Source of the DNA: Micavibrio_B sp964399985
GTDB taxonomy: Bacteria; Pseudomonadota; Alphaproteobacteria; Micavibrionales; Micavibrionaceae
Length of the DNA stretch: 64,000 nucleotides
Assembly: GCA_964399985.1 (NCBI GenBank)
Contig: CAYNRY010000001.1
Span: 620,001-684,000 of the forward strand
Direction of reading: 5' to 3'
Shown here: piece by piece, positions 25,322 to 33,138 of the stretch
Layout: every line of letters starts with the position of its first letter
Position numbering within the stretch: the first letter of the stretch is position 1
The notes under the pieces: model-generated
Databases searched by the model: none
The model's input: the letters and a program-made list of their open reading frames with translations, nothing else
What the model was told of the DNA's origin: nothing
Made by a program: the position numbers and the translations under genes

Positions 25322-26350
25322 TTAGCCGAGAGCTTGTATAGGATATGCAAGACAAGGCGAAGAAACAAGCTTGGCGGCTTCATTTTCGATACATGAGTGC
25401 CCTTTTTCCTGACCCTTTGCATCAAGATATTCTATATGACGCGATGTAAAATTGTAAGAACTGCTTTTGCTATAATTCGAAGGCGGATCAAGTCTGAGCA
25501 CAGTACAATTTTCTTCAGAAGAAAGTCTTCTGCGGTCGTCCTCGGCTTGCATTTCTCTTTTAGTAAGCACTTCATTATCAGGTATGCATGGAATGGAAAT
25601 AATTATATCCGTCCTAGCTTTTGCGGGATAGAGGCTCTTGCGAGTATAGGTTCCATCCCAAAAGCCATTATGAGAGCCGAATACTTTTGCGGCACATGAA
25701 GATAATACCGCATCTTTATTCATACGGCTGCCGGAAACGTCTACTGGTTCAAAGACATCCTGACCTTGGGCCTTGGTTAATCCAACATTTAATTTTGAAA
25801 CTCTTAATGATGTGTCGATCTCACCGTGGCGAATGGCATCCCACATTTCTTTTGTTATGTGTTTATCGAGTATTTCTGCGAGTTTACTGAGAGGATTATA
25901 TTTTTTGGTAATGCCCAAAAAGTATAATTGAGCGAGTCCTGGCATGTGCGGAAAAAACCAAGATGATTTTGAATGATGATTAAAAGTTCTAACTAAGTCA
26001 GTGACTTTATGAAGGCTGCGCAGAGGAATTAATGGGATATCGCCGATTTTTCCAAAATCTTGCCAAACGTTACCTAATATTTCAGGTATTTTTTCTGATT
26101 GATTGGAATTGAGCAGCCCTGCCAGAATAACCGCATTCAATGAACCGATGCTTCTGGCAGATATATGTGTAATGGCGACTCCTTCGTTGAGAAGGTGAGG
26201 AACTAAAACTTTTAAGACGCCAGCCTGATAAGCGCCGCGGACAAAACCATCAGGCAGGATAAGCTCTACCGTCTTTTGGTTTGTGGCTGGCTGAGCCAGT
26301 TCATCAGTTACAAAGTCATCTCTTAGAAAGTTAAGCAACTCAAACTCCAC
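25322..26350 (-). CDS. Patatin-like phospholipase family protein, diverged active site
   Basis: 342 residues. The patatin layout is visible. GFVRGAYQAGVL (about 35-46) corresponds to the glycine-rich oxyanion loop but lacks the usual triple Gly. ARSIGSLNAVI (about 65) carries the nucleophile Ser where G-x-S-x-G is expected, with Ala for the first Gly. WDGTY (about 218) supplies the catalytic Asp. The N-terminal 20 residues (LLNFLRDDFVTDELAQ) resemble those of the neighbouring divergent gene (EYLNDDFIATNLAE). Lipid acyl hydrolase activity is plausible; an effector-like secreted enzyme is another option. Confidence 0.65.
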   Translation of the reverse strand: MEFELLNFLRDDFVTDELAQPATNQKTVELILPDGFVRGAYQAGVLKVLVPHLLNEGVAITHISARSIGSLNAVILAGLLNSNQSEKIPEILGNVWQDFGKIGDIPLIPLRSLHKVTDLVRTFNHHSKSSWFFPHMPGLAQLYFLGITKKYNPLSKLAEILDKHITKEMWDAIRHGEIDTSLRVSKLNVGLTKAQGQDVFEPVDVSGSRMNKDAVLSSCAAKVFGSHNGFWDGTYTRKSLYPAKARTDIIISIPCIPDNEVLTKREMQAEDDRRRLSSEENCTVLRLDPPSNYSKSSSYNFTSRHIEYLDAKGQEKGHSCIENEAAKLVSSPCLAYPIQALG

Positions 26351-26548
26351 ACACTCGTATTACTCAAACGCGGACATATTGGCCTATTAGAGTGTTCTAA
26401 ACTATGCGCAGCGCACCAATTTTGTCAGAATTGTGTCAATGTTATCTAAATAAGCTAAATAGCGCAACAAATTATTTCCGTAATATTTCTTGTAATAATA
26501 TTTATTCATATGTATTGTCCAGCCCAGCAGCAAATTTTGGAGATATAG

Positions 26549-27250
26549 ATGATTGAATATTTAAATGATGATTTCATAGCTACAAACCTCGCGGAATTCG
26601 GTCGAGTAAACGGCGGCGCACATATTCTCAGAGCTGACGAAATAGCCGTTGGGCTTTTGCAGGAATTTTATCATGCCGACAACAAAGCGTTCGCGTCCGA
26701 AAATCTAAAACCGCTTTCTTTCCGTGACGGTGCGATGCTTGAGGCTTTGAAAACATTAAAAGACACAGAAGGGGCTGATGTAAATCAAGATAGCGAACTT
26801 TATGTGCTGGAAGATGCCACTCTTCTTGAGAAAACTCTTGTAGAAGGTGAGCCGCTTGTTGTCGTTGCTCCCGATCAGCACCACTGGAAGTTTACACGCC
26901 CAAGTGGTGTAGAGAATCTTGGCGAACCATATAAATTTGATCTTGGAACAACGCCGTTGATTAAGGCTTGGCCTGAACTCCGTTATGCCGGAATTCTTTC
27001 CAATCCTGCCGATCCGTCAAAACCAGAATTCGATGCGGCATTTGTATTGGACCCGCAACTTCTATTTGATCGTGCAGCTAATGTCTCTAGATTAACTGAG
27101 CATACAACAAAGCGACTTCTTCAATCTGTTTTTGTGAATGCTGCGCAGGTCATGGGTCGCCGTCTTGTTTATGGTACACCTGAAGGGCAATTTACTCCCT
27201 CGCACTGGGTGGCTCAAGCGCAAACCGCGAAACAGGCATTGGCACTATAA
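26549..27250 (+). CDS. Hypothetical protein sharing an N-terminal motif with the patatin-like neighbour
   Basis: 233 residues, acidic, no signal peptide or membrane segment. GGAG lies 7 nt before the ATG. No known domain recognised. The N-terminus EYLNDDFIATNLAE matches the start of the divergently transcribed patatin-like protein (NFLRDDFVTDELAQ), so they may share a targeting signal or a regulatory role. The central part has V-V-V-A-P-D-Q-H-H-W and a D-L-G-T-T-P-L-I-K-A segment. A strong terminator follows. Confidence 0.65.
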   Translation: MIEYLNDDFIATNLAEFGRVNGGAHILRADEIAVGLLQEFYHADNKAFASENLKPLSFRDGAMLEALKTLKDTEGADVNQDSELYVLEDATLLEKTLVEGEPLVVVAPDQHHWKFTRPSGVENLGEPYKFDLGTTPLIKAWPELRYAGILSNPADPSKPEFDAAFVLDPQLLFDRAANVSRLTEHTTKRLLQSVFVNAAQVMGRRLVYGTPEGQFTPSHWVAQAQTAKQALAL

Positions 27251-27275
27251 GCTGAATAGTTTGATGTAAAATTAT

Positions 27276-27304
27276 AAAAATGCAGGCCAAAGGCCTGCAT
27301 TTTT
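27276..27304. terminator. Bidirectional rho-independent terminator
   Basis: AAAAATGCAGGCC (27276-27288) pairs perfectly with GGCCTGCATTTTT (27292-27304) around an AAA loop. It lies between two convergent genes and can stop both. Confidence 0.92.
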
Positions 27305-27329
27305 ATTTATCGATCGGCATTAAGTCGAG

Positions 27330-28736
27330 CTAGCTCTCACTACCTTCAAAAAACTTCGATTTACGACCCTCTTTAACGGCGAGGGCCTCTTGTTCTTTGA
27401 GCCAGCGGCGCGTTGCGGCGATGCCGTGCTTGTCGCGGTTGTAACGCTCTGGCGCCAGATCGGGGATCAGTTTTAAATCGGCTTCCGGAATCGGATCATA
27501 TTCAGCCTGCTGGCGCATGAAATGACGCAAACGCGGCATGATGTCGTTGCGCCATTTGCGCCCGTTGAAAATACCGTAATGGCCACAGCCTAATTGGAAA
27601 TGGTGGAATTGCTTTGCTTGTGGCAAGTTAAAAGCCAATTCATGCGCTGCCGTTGTCTGGCCACGCGCGGAAATATCATCCAGTTCACCTTCGACGGTTA
27701 GGATAGCCGTATGCTTGATATTCTTCGGCAGAACGTCATGCAACTGCTCTGTCAAAGGATCGCGCCATTTCATCTGGCTTTTCGGCAATAGCTGGCGCTG
27801 GAAAATGACATCGACAGTCTGCAGATAGAAATCGGCATCCAGATCCATCACCGCGTTATATTCATTATAGAACTTGCGGTGCGCTTCGGCGCTGTCGCCA
27901 TCGCCTTGAACGACGTGTTTGAAAAAGTCGAGATGGGAGCCGACATGACGGTCGAGATTCATCGACATAAAGCCGGAAAGTTGTAAAAAGCCCGGATAGA
28001 CTTTGCGATGCGCGCCAGGATAGTAAATAGGCACTTCATCGATAACCGTATTTTTAAACCATGAAAGAGGGCGCTTTTCAGCAGTTTCGGTCACGGCGGT
28101 TTTTGAAATACGCGTATCGATCGGTCCGCCCATCAATGTCATCGATAAAGGCTGGTTCGGATCTTTTTCACCGGCCATCAATGCAACGGAGGCAAAGACA
28201 ATCGGCGCTGGCTGACAAACCGCGATTACATGCGTATCCGGGCCGAGCAGGGACAAAAACTGGCGGATGTAATTGATGGAGTCGTCGAGATTGAAGCGGC
28301 CTTCCTTCATCGGCACCATCCGCGCATCTTCCCAGTCCGTAATATAGACATCGTGATGCGGAAGGAGGGCTTCGACCGTGCCGCGCAGCAGTGTGGCATA
28401 GTGGCCGGACATTGGCGCGACGATCAGGACTTTTGGGTCTTTACGTTTCGTTGCGCGTTTGAAATGCAAAAGAGAGCCGAAAGGTTTTTCGGCAATGACT
28501 TCTTCGGTAATGGTGACTTGCTTGCCGTTGATCGTCGTAAAGGGAAGATCGAATTCAGGTTTGCCGAAACGGCGCGTCAGGCGCTCGAACATTTCGGATG
28601 AGGCGGCAATCGTCCGGCCCAGATTGGTGTACGACAATGGATTAAACGGATTGTTGAACAGCATCTTGGTCATCTCGGCGCCGAAACGGGCGGGGGTGAG
28701 AACGGCATGCTGGAGATCGTGTAATTTGTATAGCAC
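27330..28736 (-). CDS. phaZ: Intracellular poly(3-hydroxybutyrate) depolymerase
   Basis: 468 residues, cytoplasmic or granule-bound. It belongs to the alpha/beta-hydrolase family that degrades native PHB granules. The nucleophile elbow is AVCQPAP near residue 173, with Cys in place of the lipase Ser, as known for this enzyme family. The N-terminal motif PARFGAEMTKMLFNNPFNPLSYT-type region and the C-terminal ELDDISARGQT and GCGHYGIF (His) are typical of PHB_depo_C. The gene implies that the organism stores PHB, though no synthase lies in this window. Confidence 0.92.
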   Translation of the reverse strand: MLYKLHDLQHAVLTPARFGAEMTKMLFNNPFNPLSYTNLGRTIAASSEMFERLTRRFGKPEFDLPFTTINGKQVTITEEVIAEKPFGSLLHFKRATKRKDPKVLIVAPMSGHYATLLRGTVEALLPHHDVYITDWEDARMVPMKEGRFNLDDSINYIRQFLSLLGPDTHVIAVCQPAPIVFASVALMAGEKDPNQPLSMTLMGGPIDTRISKTAVTETAEKRPLSWFKNTVIDEVPIYYPGAHRKVYPGFLQLSGFMSMNLDRHVGSHLDFFKHVVQGDGDSAEAHRKFYNEYNAVMDLDADFYLQTVDVIFQRQLLPKSQMKWRDPLTEQLHDVLPKNIKHTAILTVEGELDDISARGQTTAAHELAFNLPQAKQFHHFQLGCGHYGIFNGRKWRNDIMPRLRHFMRQQAEYDPIPEADLKLIPDLAPERYNRDKHGIAATRRWLKEQEALAVKEGRKSKFFEGSES

Positions 28737-28866
28737 TGGAAATATCCTCTTTTCCTAATATATACGCAATATATACCTGTAATGGTTAATTTCTAGAAAA
28801 TGATATGAACACAAAGGCGGGAAGTGGTAGATTTCATCACCATATACCAAATCAGGCCCGATTCCC

Positions 28867-29907
28867 ATGTACTCCATTAATTTCTATAAGATTTTCCAGG
28901 ATATGGCCGACCCGGACCGTATCATCGTCTGTCTCGGGGCAATTCTCTTTGTTTCCATCATTGGATATATAATCGGGCCAATCTCCGGCAATGCTAATCC
29001 ATGGCTCTGGAGCATTCTCGATAAACTCTTCGGTTTCGCGCGTAAATCCTACAAAGTCGAACGGTCTTCGGCTTCTCTGTCGTTTCGCGGAGTGGTGTTT
29101 GGACTGATGTATATCATCGCATCTGGCGTGATCGGTTTTGGCGCTTGGTACGGGTTGACGCATTATTATCCCTCGCTTGCGCTGGAGATTTTGCTTTTGT
29201 CGTTCACCATGACCGGCGGCGCGGTCTGGCTGGCTTTATCCAAACTTCACCAGGCCTTGAAAGAAGGGTCGAAACTTGAGAAAGGCAGCTATCGCCCGAT
29301 TGCGATTTCCGCCCGCAAGAATTTAAATACGACCGACGATTACGGCATCACGCGAGTAGGGGTCGCCTATATGCCCAAAGCTTTCGATAAAGGACTAGTC
29401 GCACCGGTTTTCTGGTACCTGATCGGTGGGCTTCCCTTGGCTTATTTATATGCAGGTATGGCTTGTGCGGCATGGGCGTTATCGAAGGAAGGATATTCCA
29501 AAAATTTTGGCGATTTCATTTTGCGCCTTGAAAAGATTTTCGGGCTTTTGCCCAACACCATCGCCGGATTGTTTATGGCGGTCGCCGCGATCTTTACGCC
29601 AACCGCGCGTATTACAAGAATCTTCCCTTACTTTTTCAAACGCCAAGGTAAAGCCAGTTATGCCGAAGGCGGGTTTCCTTTAACAACAGTCGCCTATGCG
29701 CTGGGCATTTCCCTCGGCGGTCCGGTGGAAGATTTGGAAGGCAGCGTCATTCGCCACGGCTGGTTCGGGCCGAAAGACGCCACGGCTAGGCTCGATAAGA
29801 ACCATATCAATAGGGCTATTTATATGAGCCTGATGGCTTATGTGCTTATTCTGGCTGTACTCGTAGCAGGGCTTCTGGCTTGGAAATTATATGGACCTGA
29901 AGTTTAA
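28867..29907 (+). CDS. cobD: CobD/CbiB-type adenosylcobinamide-phosphate synthase
   Basis: 346-residue inner-membrane protein with about five transmembrane segments. Family hallmarks are the GP-x-x-GNANPW-type start region, ARKNLNTTD, FTPTARI (compared with the usual FAPARL) and ISLGGPVEDLEGS near the end. The enzyme links aminopropanol (phosphate) to adenosylcobyric acid. Only a CobT-like gene in this window belongs to the same pathway. The 3' end overlaps regA by 4 bp in convergent orientation. No Shine-Dalgarno sequence is evident before the ATG. Confidence 0.8.
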   Translation: MYSINFYKIFQDMADPDRIIVCLGAILFVSIIGYIIGPISGNANPWLWSILDKLFGFARKSYKVERSSASLSFRGVVFGLMYIIASGVIGFGAWYGLTHYYPSLALEILLLSFTMTGGAVWLALSKLHQALKEGSKLEKGSYRPIAISARKNLNTTDDYGITRVGVAYMPKAFDKGLVAPVFWYLIGGLPLAYLYAGMACAAWALSKEGYSKNFGDFILRLEKIFGLLPNTIAGLFMAVAAIFTPTARITRIFPYFFKRQGKASYAEGGFPLTTVAYALGISLGGPVEDLEGSVIRHGWFGPKDATARLDKNHINRAIYMSLMAYVLILAVLVAGLLAWKLYGPEV

Positions 29908-30455
29908 TTCTCTCTAGGCGCATGTTTCGACAAAATGCGCTGGAGGGTTCTGCGGTGCATTTTCAGGCGTCTAGCGGTTTCGGATACGTTGCGTCCGCAT
30001 TGTTCGTACACTCTCAAGATATGTTCCCATTTAACGCGATCGGCGGGCATTGGGTCTTCTGGCGGGGCAGGATGCGAGAGCTCGTCGGTTTGTAGAAGGG
30101 CGCGTTCGATTGAATCGGCGTCGGCGGGTTTGGCGAGATAATCGACGGCTCCGGCTTTGACGGCGGCAACAGCCGTCGCGATATTGCCGTAGGCGGTGAG
30201 CATGACGATGCGGCAATCATCGACGGTCTTGCGGATTTCCTCGACGATCTGAAGCCCGTTCCCGTCCTGTAACCTTAAATCTATCACGGCAAATTCGGGC
30301 TCGAATTCTTTTGCTGCTTCGATGCCTCCTTGGACACTGTAAGCGGTACGCACTTCATAGCCGCGCTTTTGCATGGCTTTTGCCATCCGGTCACAGAGGA
30401 CTTCATCATCGTCGATGATGAGAAGGTTGCCTTTTGTGTTTATTTCTTCGGTCAT
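29904..30455 (-). CDS. regA: RegA/ActR/PrrA-type response regulator
   Basis: 183-residue redox response regulator. The receiver domain (1-120) has the acidic pocket IIDDDE, phosphoacceptor Asp59 in VIDLRL, and K in LAKPAD. The C-terminal Fis-type helix-turn-helix contains VSETARRLKMHRRTLQRIL, almost invariant in the RegA family. It controls redox-dependent gene sets (respiration, CO2 or N2 fixation, photosynthesis in other species). The start at 30455 (MTEEINTKG) is chosen because the longer frame to 30515 is translated repeat DNA. The repeat pair at 30489-30555 lies between it and regB. Confidence 0.92.
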   Translation of the reverse strand: MTEEINTKGNLLIIDDDEVLCDRMAKAMQKRGYEVRTAYSVQGGIEAAKEFEPEFAVIDLRLQDGNGLQIVEEIRKTVDDCRIVMLTAYGNIATAVAAVKAGAVDYLAKPADADSIERALLQTDELSHPAPPEDPMPADRVKWEHILRVYEQCGRNVSETARRLKMHRRTLQRILSKHAPREN

Positions 30456-30488
30456 GATAACCGCCAAATTAGCAATTTCATCTCCGAT

Positions 30489-30555
30489 GTCATTCCCGCG
30501 AAGGCGGGAATCCACGCTGAAGCTGCGCGATGGACCCCCGCCTTCGCGGGAGTGA
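30489..30555. repeat. Palindromic repeat, inverted pair between regB and regA
   Basis: Units ATTCCCGCGAAGGCGGGAAT (30492-30511) and CCCCCGCCTTCGCGGGA (30535-30551) face each other with matching GTCA/TGAC outer flanks. The pair splits the regB-regA transcription unit and could act as a transcript-stabilising or attenuating hairpin. Confidence 0.8.
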
Positions 30556-30588
30556 CGTTAAAGGAAAGTATAAAGTCAGGACATTTTG

Positions 30589-31842
30589 TCATTTCATTTT
30601 ATCCTTAGCCCAGTGAATGGCGACAATCGCGCCGCCGGTGTTAAGATCATTTGAGTAGACGGTACGCGCGCCGAGTTCTTCCAGCAAGTTCTGCGCGATG
30701 AAGATGCCGAGGCGTTTATGGGCAACACCTTGTTCTTTATATTCTTTCAAAGGCTGGGAGAGAGGTTGCCCGAGCAGGGAAATAATCTCTGGATCGAAAC
30801 CTTCGCCGTCATCCTGTATCTTGATCAGGACCATATCCTTGTTCTCGGAACAGGTAATGCGGACATAGCCGTCGGCGCGCTGGATGGCGTTCTGAATATA
30901 GACGCCGAGACTATGCACGATCTCGGGCTTTTGCGGCACGATCACAGGCTCGATTAAATGATCTTCAATTTCGATCGTCACACCCGGATTTTCATGACCG
31001 AAATTATCGGCAATTTCTTCGATTAAATTTGTGAGCGGCAGAGGGGCGAGGATATATTCAGTCGTTTCCGCATCCGGCGCTTCACCGAATTTTTGCAGGA
31101 TGCGTTTGCAGCGGTCCACTTGCGAAATAATCAAATCTATATCGTCTGCCAGAGGCGAATTTCGTCCGGCATCGCGCGATAATTCACCCGCAGCAACAGC
31201 GATAGTGCTGAGCGGACTTCCCAGTTCATGCGCGGCGGCGGCGGCTTGCGCGCCGAGAGAATTTAAATGTTTCTTCTGGGCAATGATGGCCTTGATGGCT
31301 TCATGCGCTTTTTGAATGGCTCGGTTTTCGCTCGAGGCGCGCCAGCCGAAGAAGGCGGCAAAGATCGATGTCATTGAAAAGGCAATAAAATGTCCCATCA
31401 GGATAAGATTATGCGGTGAATTCACGCCGGTGGGCGGTAAGGTAAATGGCACGAAGAAATGTGCCAATAAAACGATGCTAAACACGCTTAAAAAGATTAC
31501 GAAGACGATCTGGCGCAGGGATAATATTGTCGCGCCAATCGCGACTGGGCAAAGAAGCAGCATGTAAAAAGGATTGGCAAGCCCGCCTGTTAGGAAAAGA
31601 AGCAGGCTCATTTGTACTACGTCGAAGGATAAATAAGCGCAAGCCAAAGAAGTCGAGATACCAGTCTTACGGTCACGCAGTGTGGCATAGATATTCAGCA
31701 GGACAGAAACACCGACCGTCATCAGGCATGCCGCAACTGGAAGTGTTAAACCCATGGCATAATGCGCGATAGATATGGCGAGCGTTTGTCCGGCAATCGC
31801 GACCCATCGTGCAGTAACAAGAGTTTTGCTTCTGATGATCAA
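30589..31842 (-). CDS. regB: RegB/ActS/PrrB-type redox sensor histidine kinase
   Basis: 417 residues. Six transmembrane helices in the first 160 residues include the quinone-sensing heptapeptide GGLANPF (86-92). The dimerisation box AAAHELGSPLSTIA has the phosphoacceptor His near residue 206. The redox Cys of the family lies in VDRCKRIL (about 245), and an ATPase domain with DDGEGFDPE and a GLG-type loop follows. It should phosphorylate RegA when the quinone pool is reduced. It is coupled to the upstream CobT-like gene by an ATGA overlap. Confidence 0.93.
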   Translation of the reverse strand: MIIRSKTLVTARWVAIAGQTLAISIAHYAMGLTLPVAACLMTVGVSVLLNIYATLRDRKTGISTSLACAYLSFDVVQMSLLLFLTGGLANPFYMLLLCPVAIGATILSLRQIVFVIFLSVFSIVLLAHFFVPFTLPPTGVNSPHNLILMGHFIAFSMTSIFAAFFGWRASSENRAIQKAHEAIKAIIAQKKHLNSLGAQAAAAAHELGSPLSTIAVAAGELSRDAGRNSPLADDIDLIISQVDRCKRILQKFGEAPDAETTEYILAPLPLTNLIEEIADNFGHENPGVTIEIEDHLIEPVIVPQKPEIVHSLGVYIQNAIQRADGYVRITCSENKDMVLIKIQDDGEGFDPEIISLLGQPLSQPLKEYKEQGVAHKRLGIFIAQNLLEELGARTVYSNDLNTGGAIVAIHWAKDKMK

Positions 31843-32684
31843 TTTGCGCCTTGCAGGATGACCTGATTTTTAAAATGTGGAATGATACTTGCCGCTGCAA
31901 GTCCAGGTTCTTTCGGCGCGGCATAAGGAGGCGCGAAATATGAGATATTGCCAAGCTTAATTTCATCCCAGCCGGTGAGGGCGCAGTGATCCGTAATGCC
32001 TGCGTTCTCATGTTTGAGAATTGAAAGGACTGCCGCGCCTGTTTCGCTCTCTAAAAGGACAGGCACATTCGCCAGTTTTGCCGCGATCACCAGGCCGCAA
32101 AGTGCCGCGATTTCAAAACCGCCGATTTGCTGCAGGGCATCAAAGCCTTTGCGCCCGTCATTCGGTTTTAAAAGGCGAGCCACAGTCAGGTCGTCACAGG
32201 ATATGTCGTTATGTAAGTAATACAGGGCGCGGGCGGAGGCGTCCGAGCCGTGGCCGAAGGCGGTGGCCGAAATCATATCGATGCCTGGTTCGACTGACAT
32301 CATGCCGTAAGCTATGGCTTTAACCATATCGTCTGTATCCATGGCCGAATCTCCATTCAGGCAATCGACAGTCGGGGTGGTCGTATCGAGCTCATACAAG
32401 CGTAAATCCGTGTTGGCCGACTGGCAAAGGCGGTTCAATTTGCCAGTGCCTTCGATGTTATCTTTTACATATTTATCGTAGTTAGCGTCGGTTATTTTAA
32501 GCTTTTCGGCAAAGCCATGATGGGCAAAAAACAGGGAGACCCGTGCGTGATTAAGCTTGGGAGAGCAGGTTTTCTGCGATTTTGCGATCCAGTCGGGAAC
32601 TGATTTGCCAGGCGGGACATTATCCTGCACAATCGAGCTGATAAGGTCTTTGATTTCTTGCAATTGGGACGAAGATTCAGTCAT
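31839..32684 (-). CDS. Diverged CobT-like phosphoribosyltransferase
   Basis: 281 residues. IGGFEIAALCGLVIAAKLANVPVLLE (about 190-215) closely follows the signature of nicotinate-nucleotide:dimethylbenzimidazole phosphoribosyltransferase, which makes alpha-ribazole phosphate for the lower ligand of cobalamin. A D-G normally following the 'PVLL' is E-S here, and the protein is about 60 residues shorter than usual CobT. The C-terminal KEPGLAAAS may replace the usual catalytic GEGSGAA. The stop overlaps the regB ATG, an unexpected coupling with a redox kinase. An active enzyme is possible but not certain. Confidence 0.7.
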   Translation of the reverse strand: MTESSSQLQEIKDLISSIVQDNVPPGKSVPDWIAKSQKTCSPKLNHARVSLFFAHHGFAEKLKITDANYDKYVKDNIEGTGKLNRLCQSANTDLRLYELDTTTPTVDCLNGDSAMDTDDMVKAIAYGMMSVEPGIDMISATAFGHGSDASARALYYLHNDISCDDLTVARLLKPNDGRKGFDALQQIGGFEIAALCGLVIAAKLANVPVLLESETGAAVLSILKHENAGITDHCALTGWDEIKLGNISYFAPPYAAPKEPGLAAASIIPHFKNQVILQGAN

Positions 32685-32705
32685 TAAAAAAGCCTAATAT
32701 TATTC

Positions 32706-32733
32706 TTGACGGGGCCGGAGCTGTTAATATATG
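32706..32733 (+). promoter_or_regulatory. Candidate promoter of rpmB
   Basis: TTGACG (32706-32711) and TATATG (32728-32733) are separated by 16 bp, about 50 bp before the rpmB ATG. Transcription would start near 32740, leaving a leader of about 45 nt with an AAGGA ribosome binding site. Confidence 0.45.
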
Positions 32734-32785
32734 GTCCGGCTCTATTGAAATAGCCAAAACACGTTAAAATACAAGGATTTTTGTC

Positions 32786-33082
32786 ATGAGCCGCAAGTGC
32801 CAAGTGACCGGTAAAAAGGTAATGTTCGGAAACAACGTTTCCCACGCTAACAATAAAACGCGCCGCACGTTCTTCCCGAACGTTCAGGACACGAGACTGT
32901 ACAGTGAAGCATTAGGCAGTTTGGTTGCCGTTCGCATTTCCGCAGCCGGTATGCGCACTGTTGAGCATAAAGGCGGTCTGGACGCATTCCTGACAAGCAC
33001 AACGAAAGCCAAGCTTGATACAGATCTTCACGCGTTGAAAACACGCGTTGAAAAAGCGATTGCCAAGAAAGCGGCTGCTTAA
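32786..33082 (+). CDS. rpmB: 50S ribosomal protein L28
   Basis: 98-residue basic ribosomal protein of the large subunit. The start MSRKCQVTGKKVMFGNNVSHANN is typical of the alphaproteobacterial form, as is the extended C-terminus. AAGGA lies 8 nt before the ATG. A hairpin follows at 33113. Confidence 0.97.
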   Translation: MSRKCQVTGKKVMFGNNVSHANNKTRRTFFPNVQDTRLYSEALGSLVAVRISAAGMRTVEHKGGLDAFLTSTTKAKLDTDLHALKTRVEKAIAKKAAA

Positions 33083-33112
33083 TTTAAATCCCGTGCAAAC
33101 GGATGAATGTAT

Positions 33113-33137
33113 GAACCGCCGATAGGCGGTTCTTCTA
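33113..33137 (+). terminator. Hairpin after rpmB, possible terminator
   Basis: GAACCGCC (33113-33120) pairs perfectly with GGCGGTTC (33125-33132) around GATA, followed by the weak T-tract TTCTATAT. It lies directly before the tgt start, so it may be a leaky terminator or attenuator between the two genes. Confidence 0.6.
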
Positions 33138-33138
33138 T

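Noticed and set aside
30456..30515. N-terminal extension of regA
   Set aside because: It is translated repeat DNA (DSRLRGND) and not part of the conserved response regulator.
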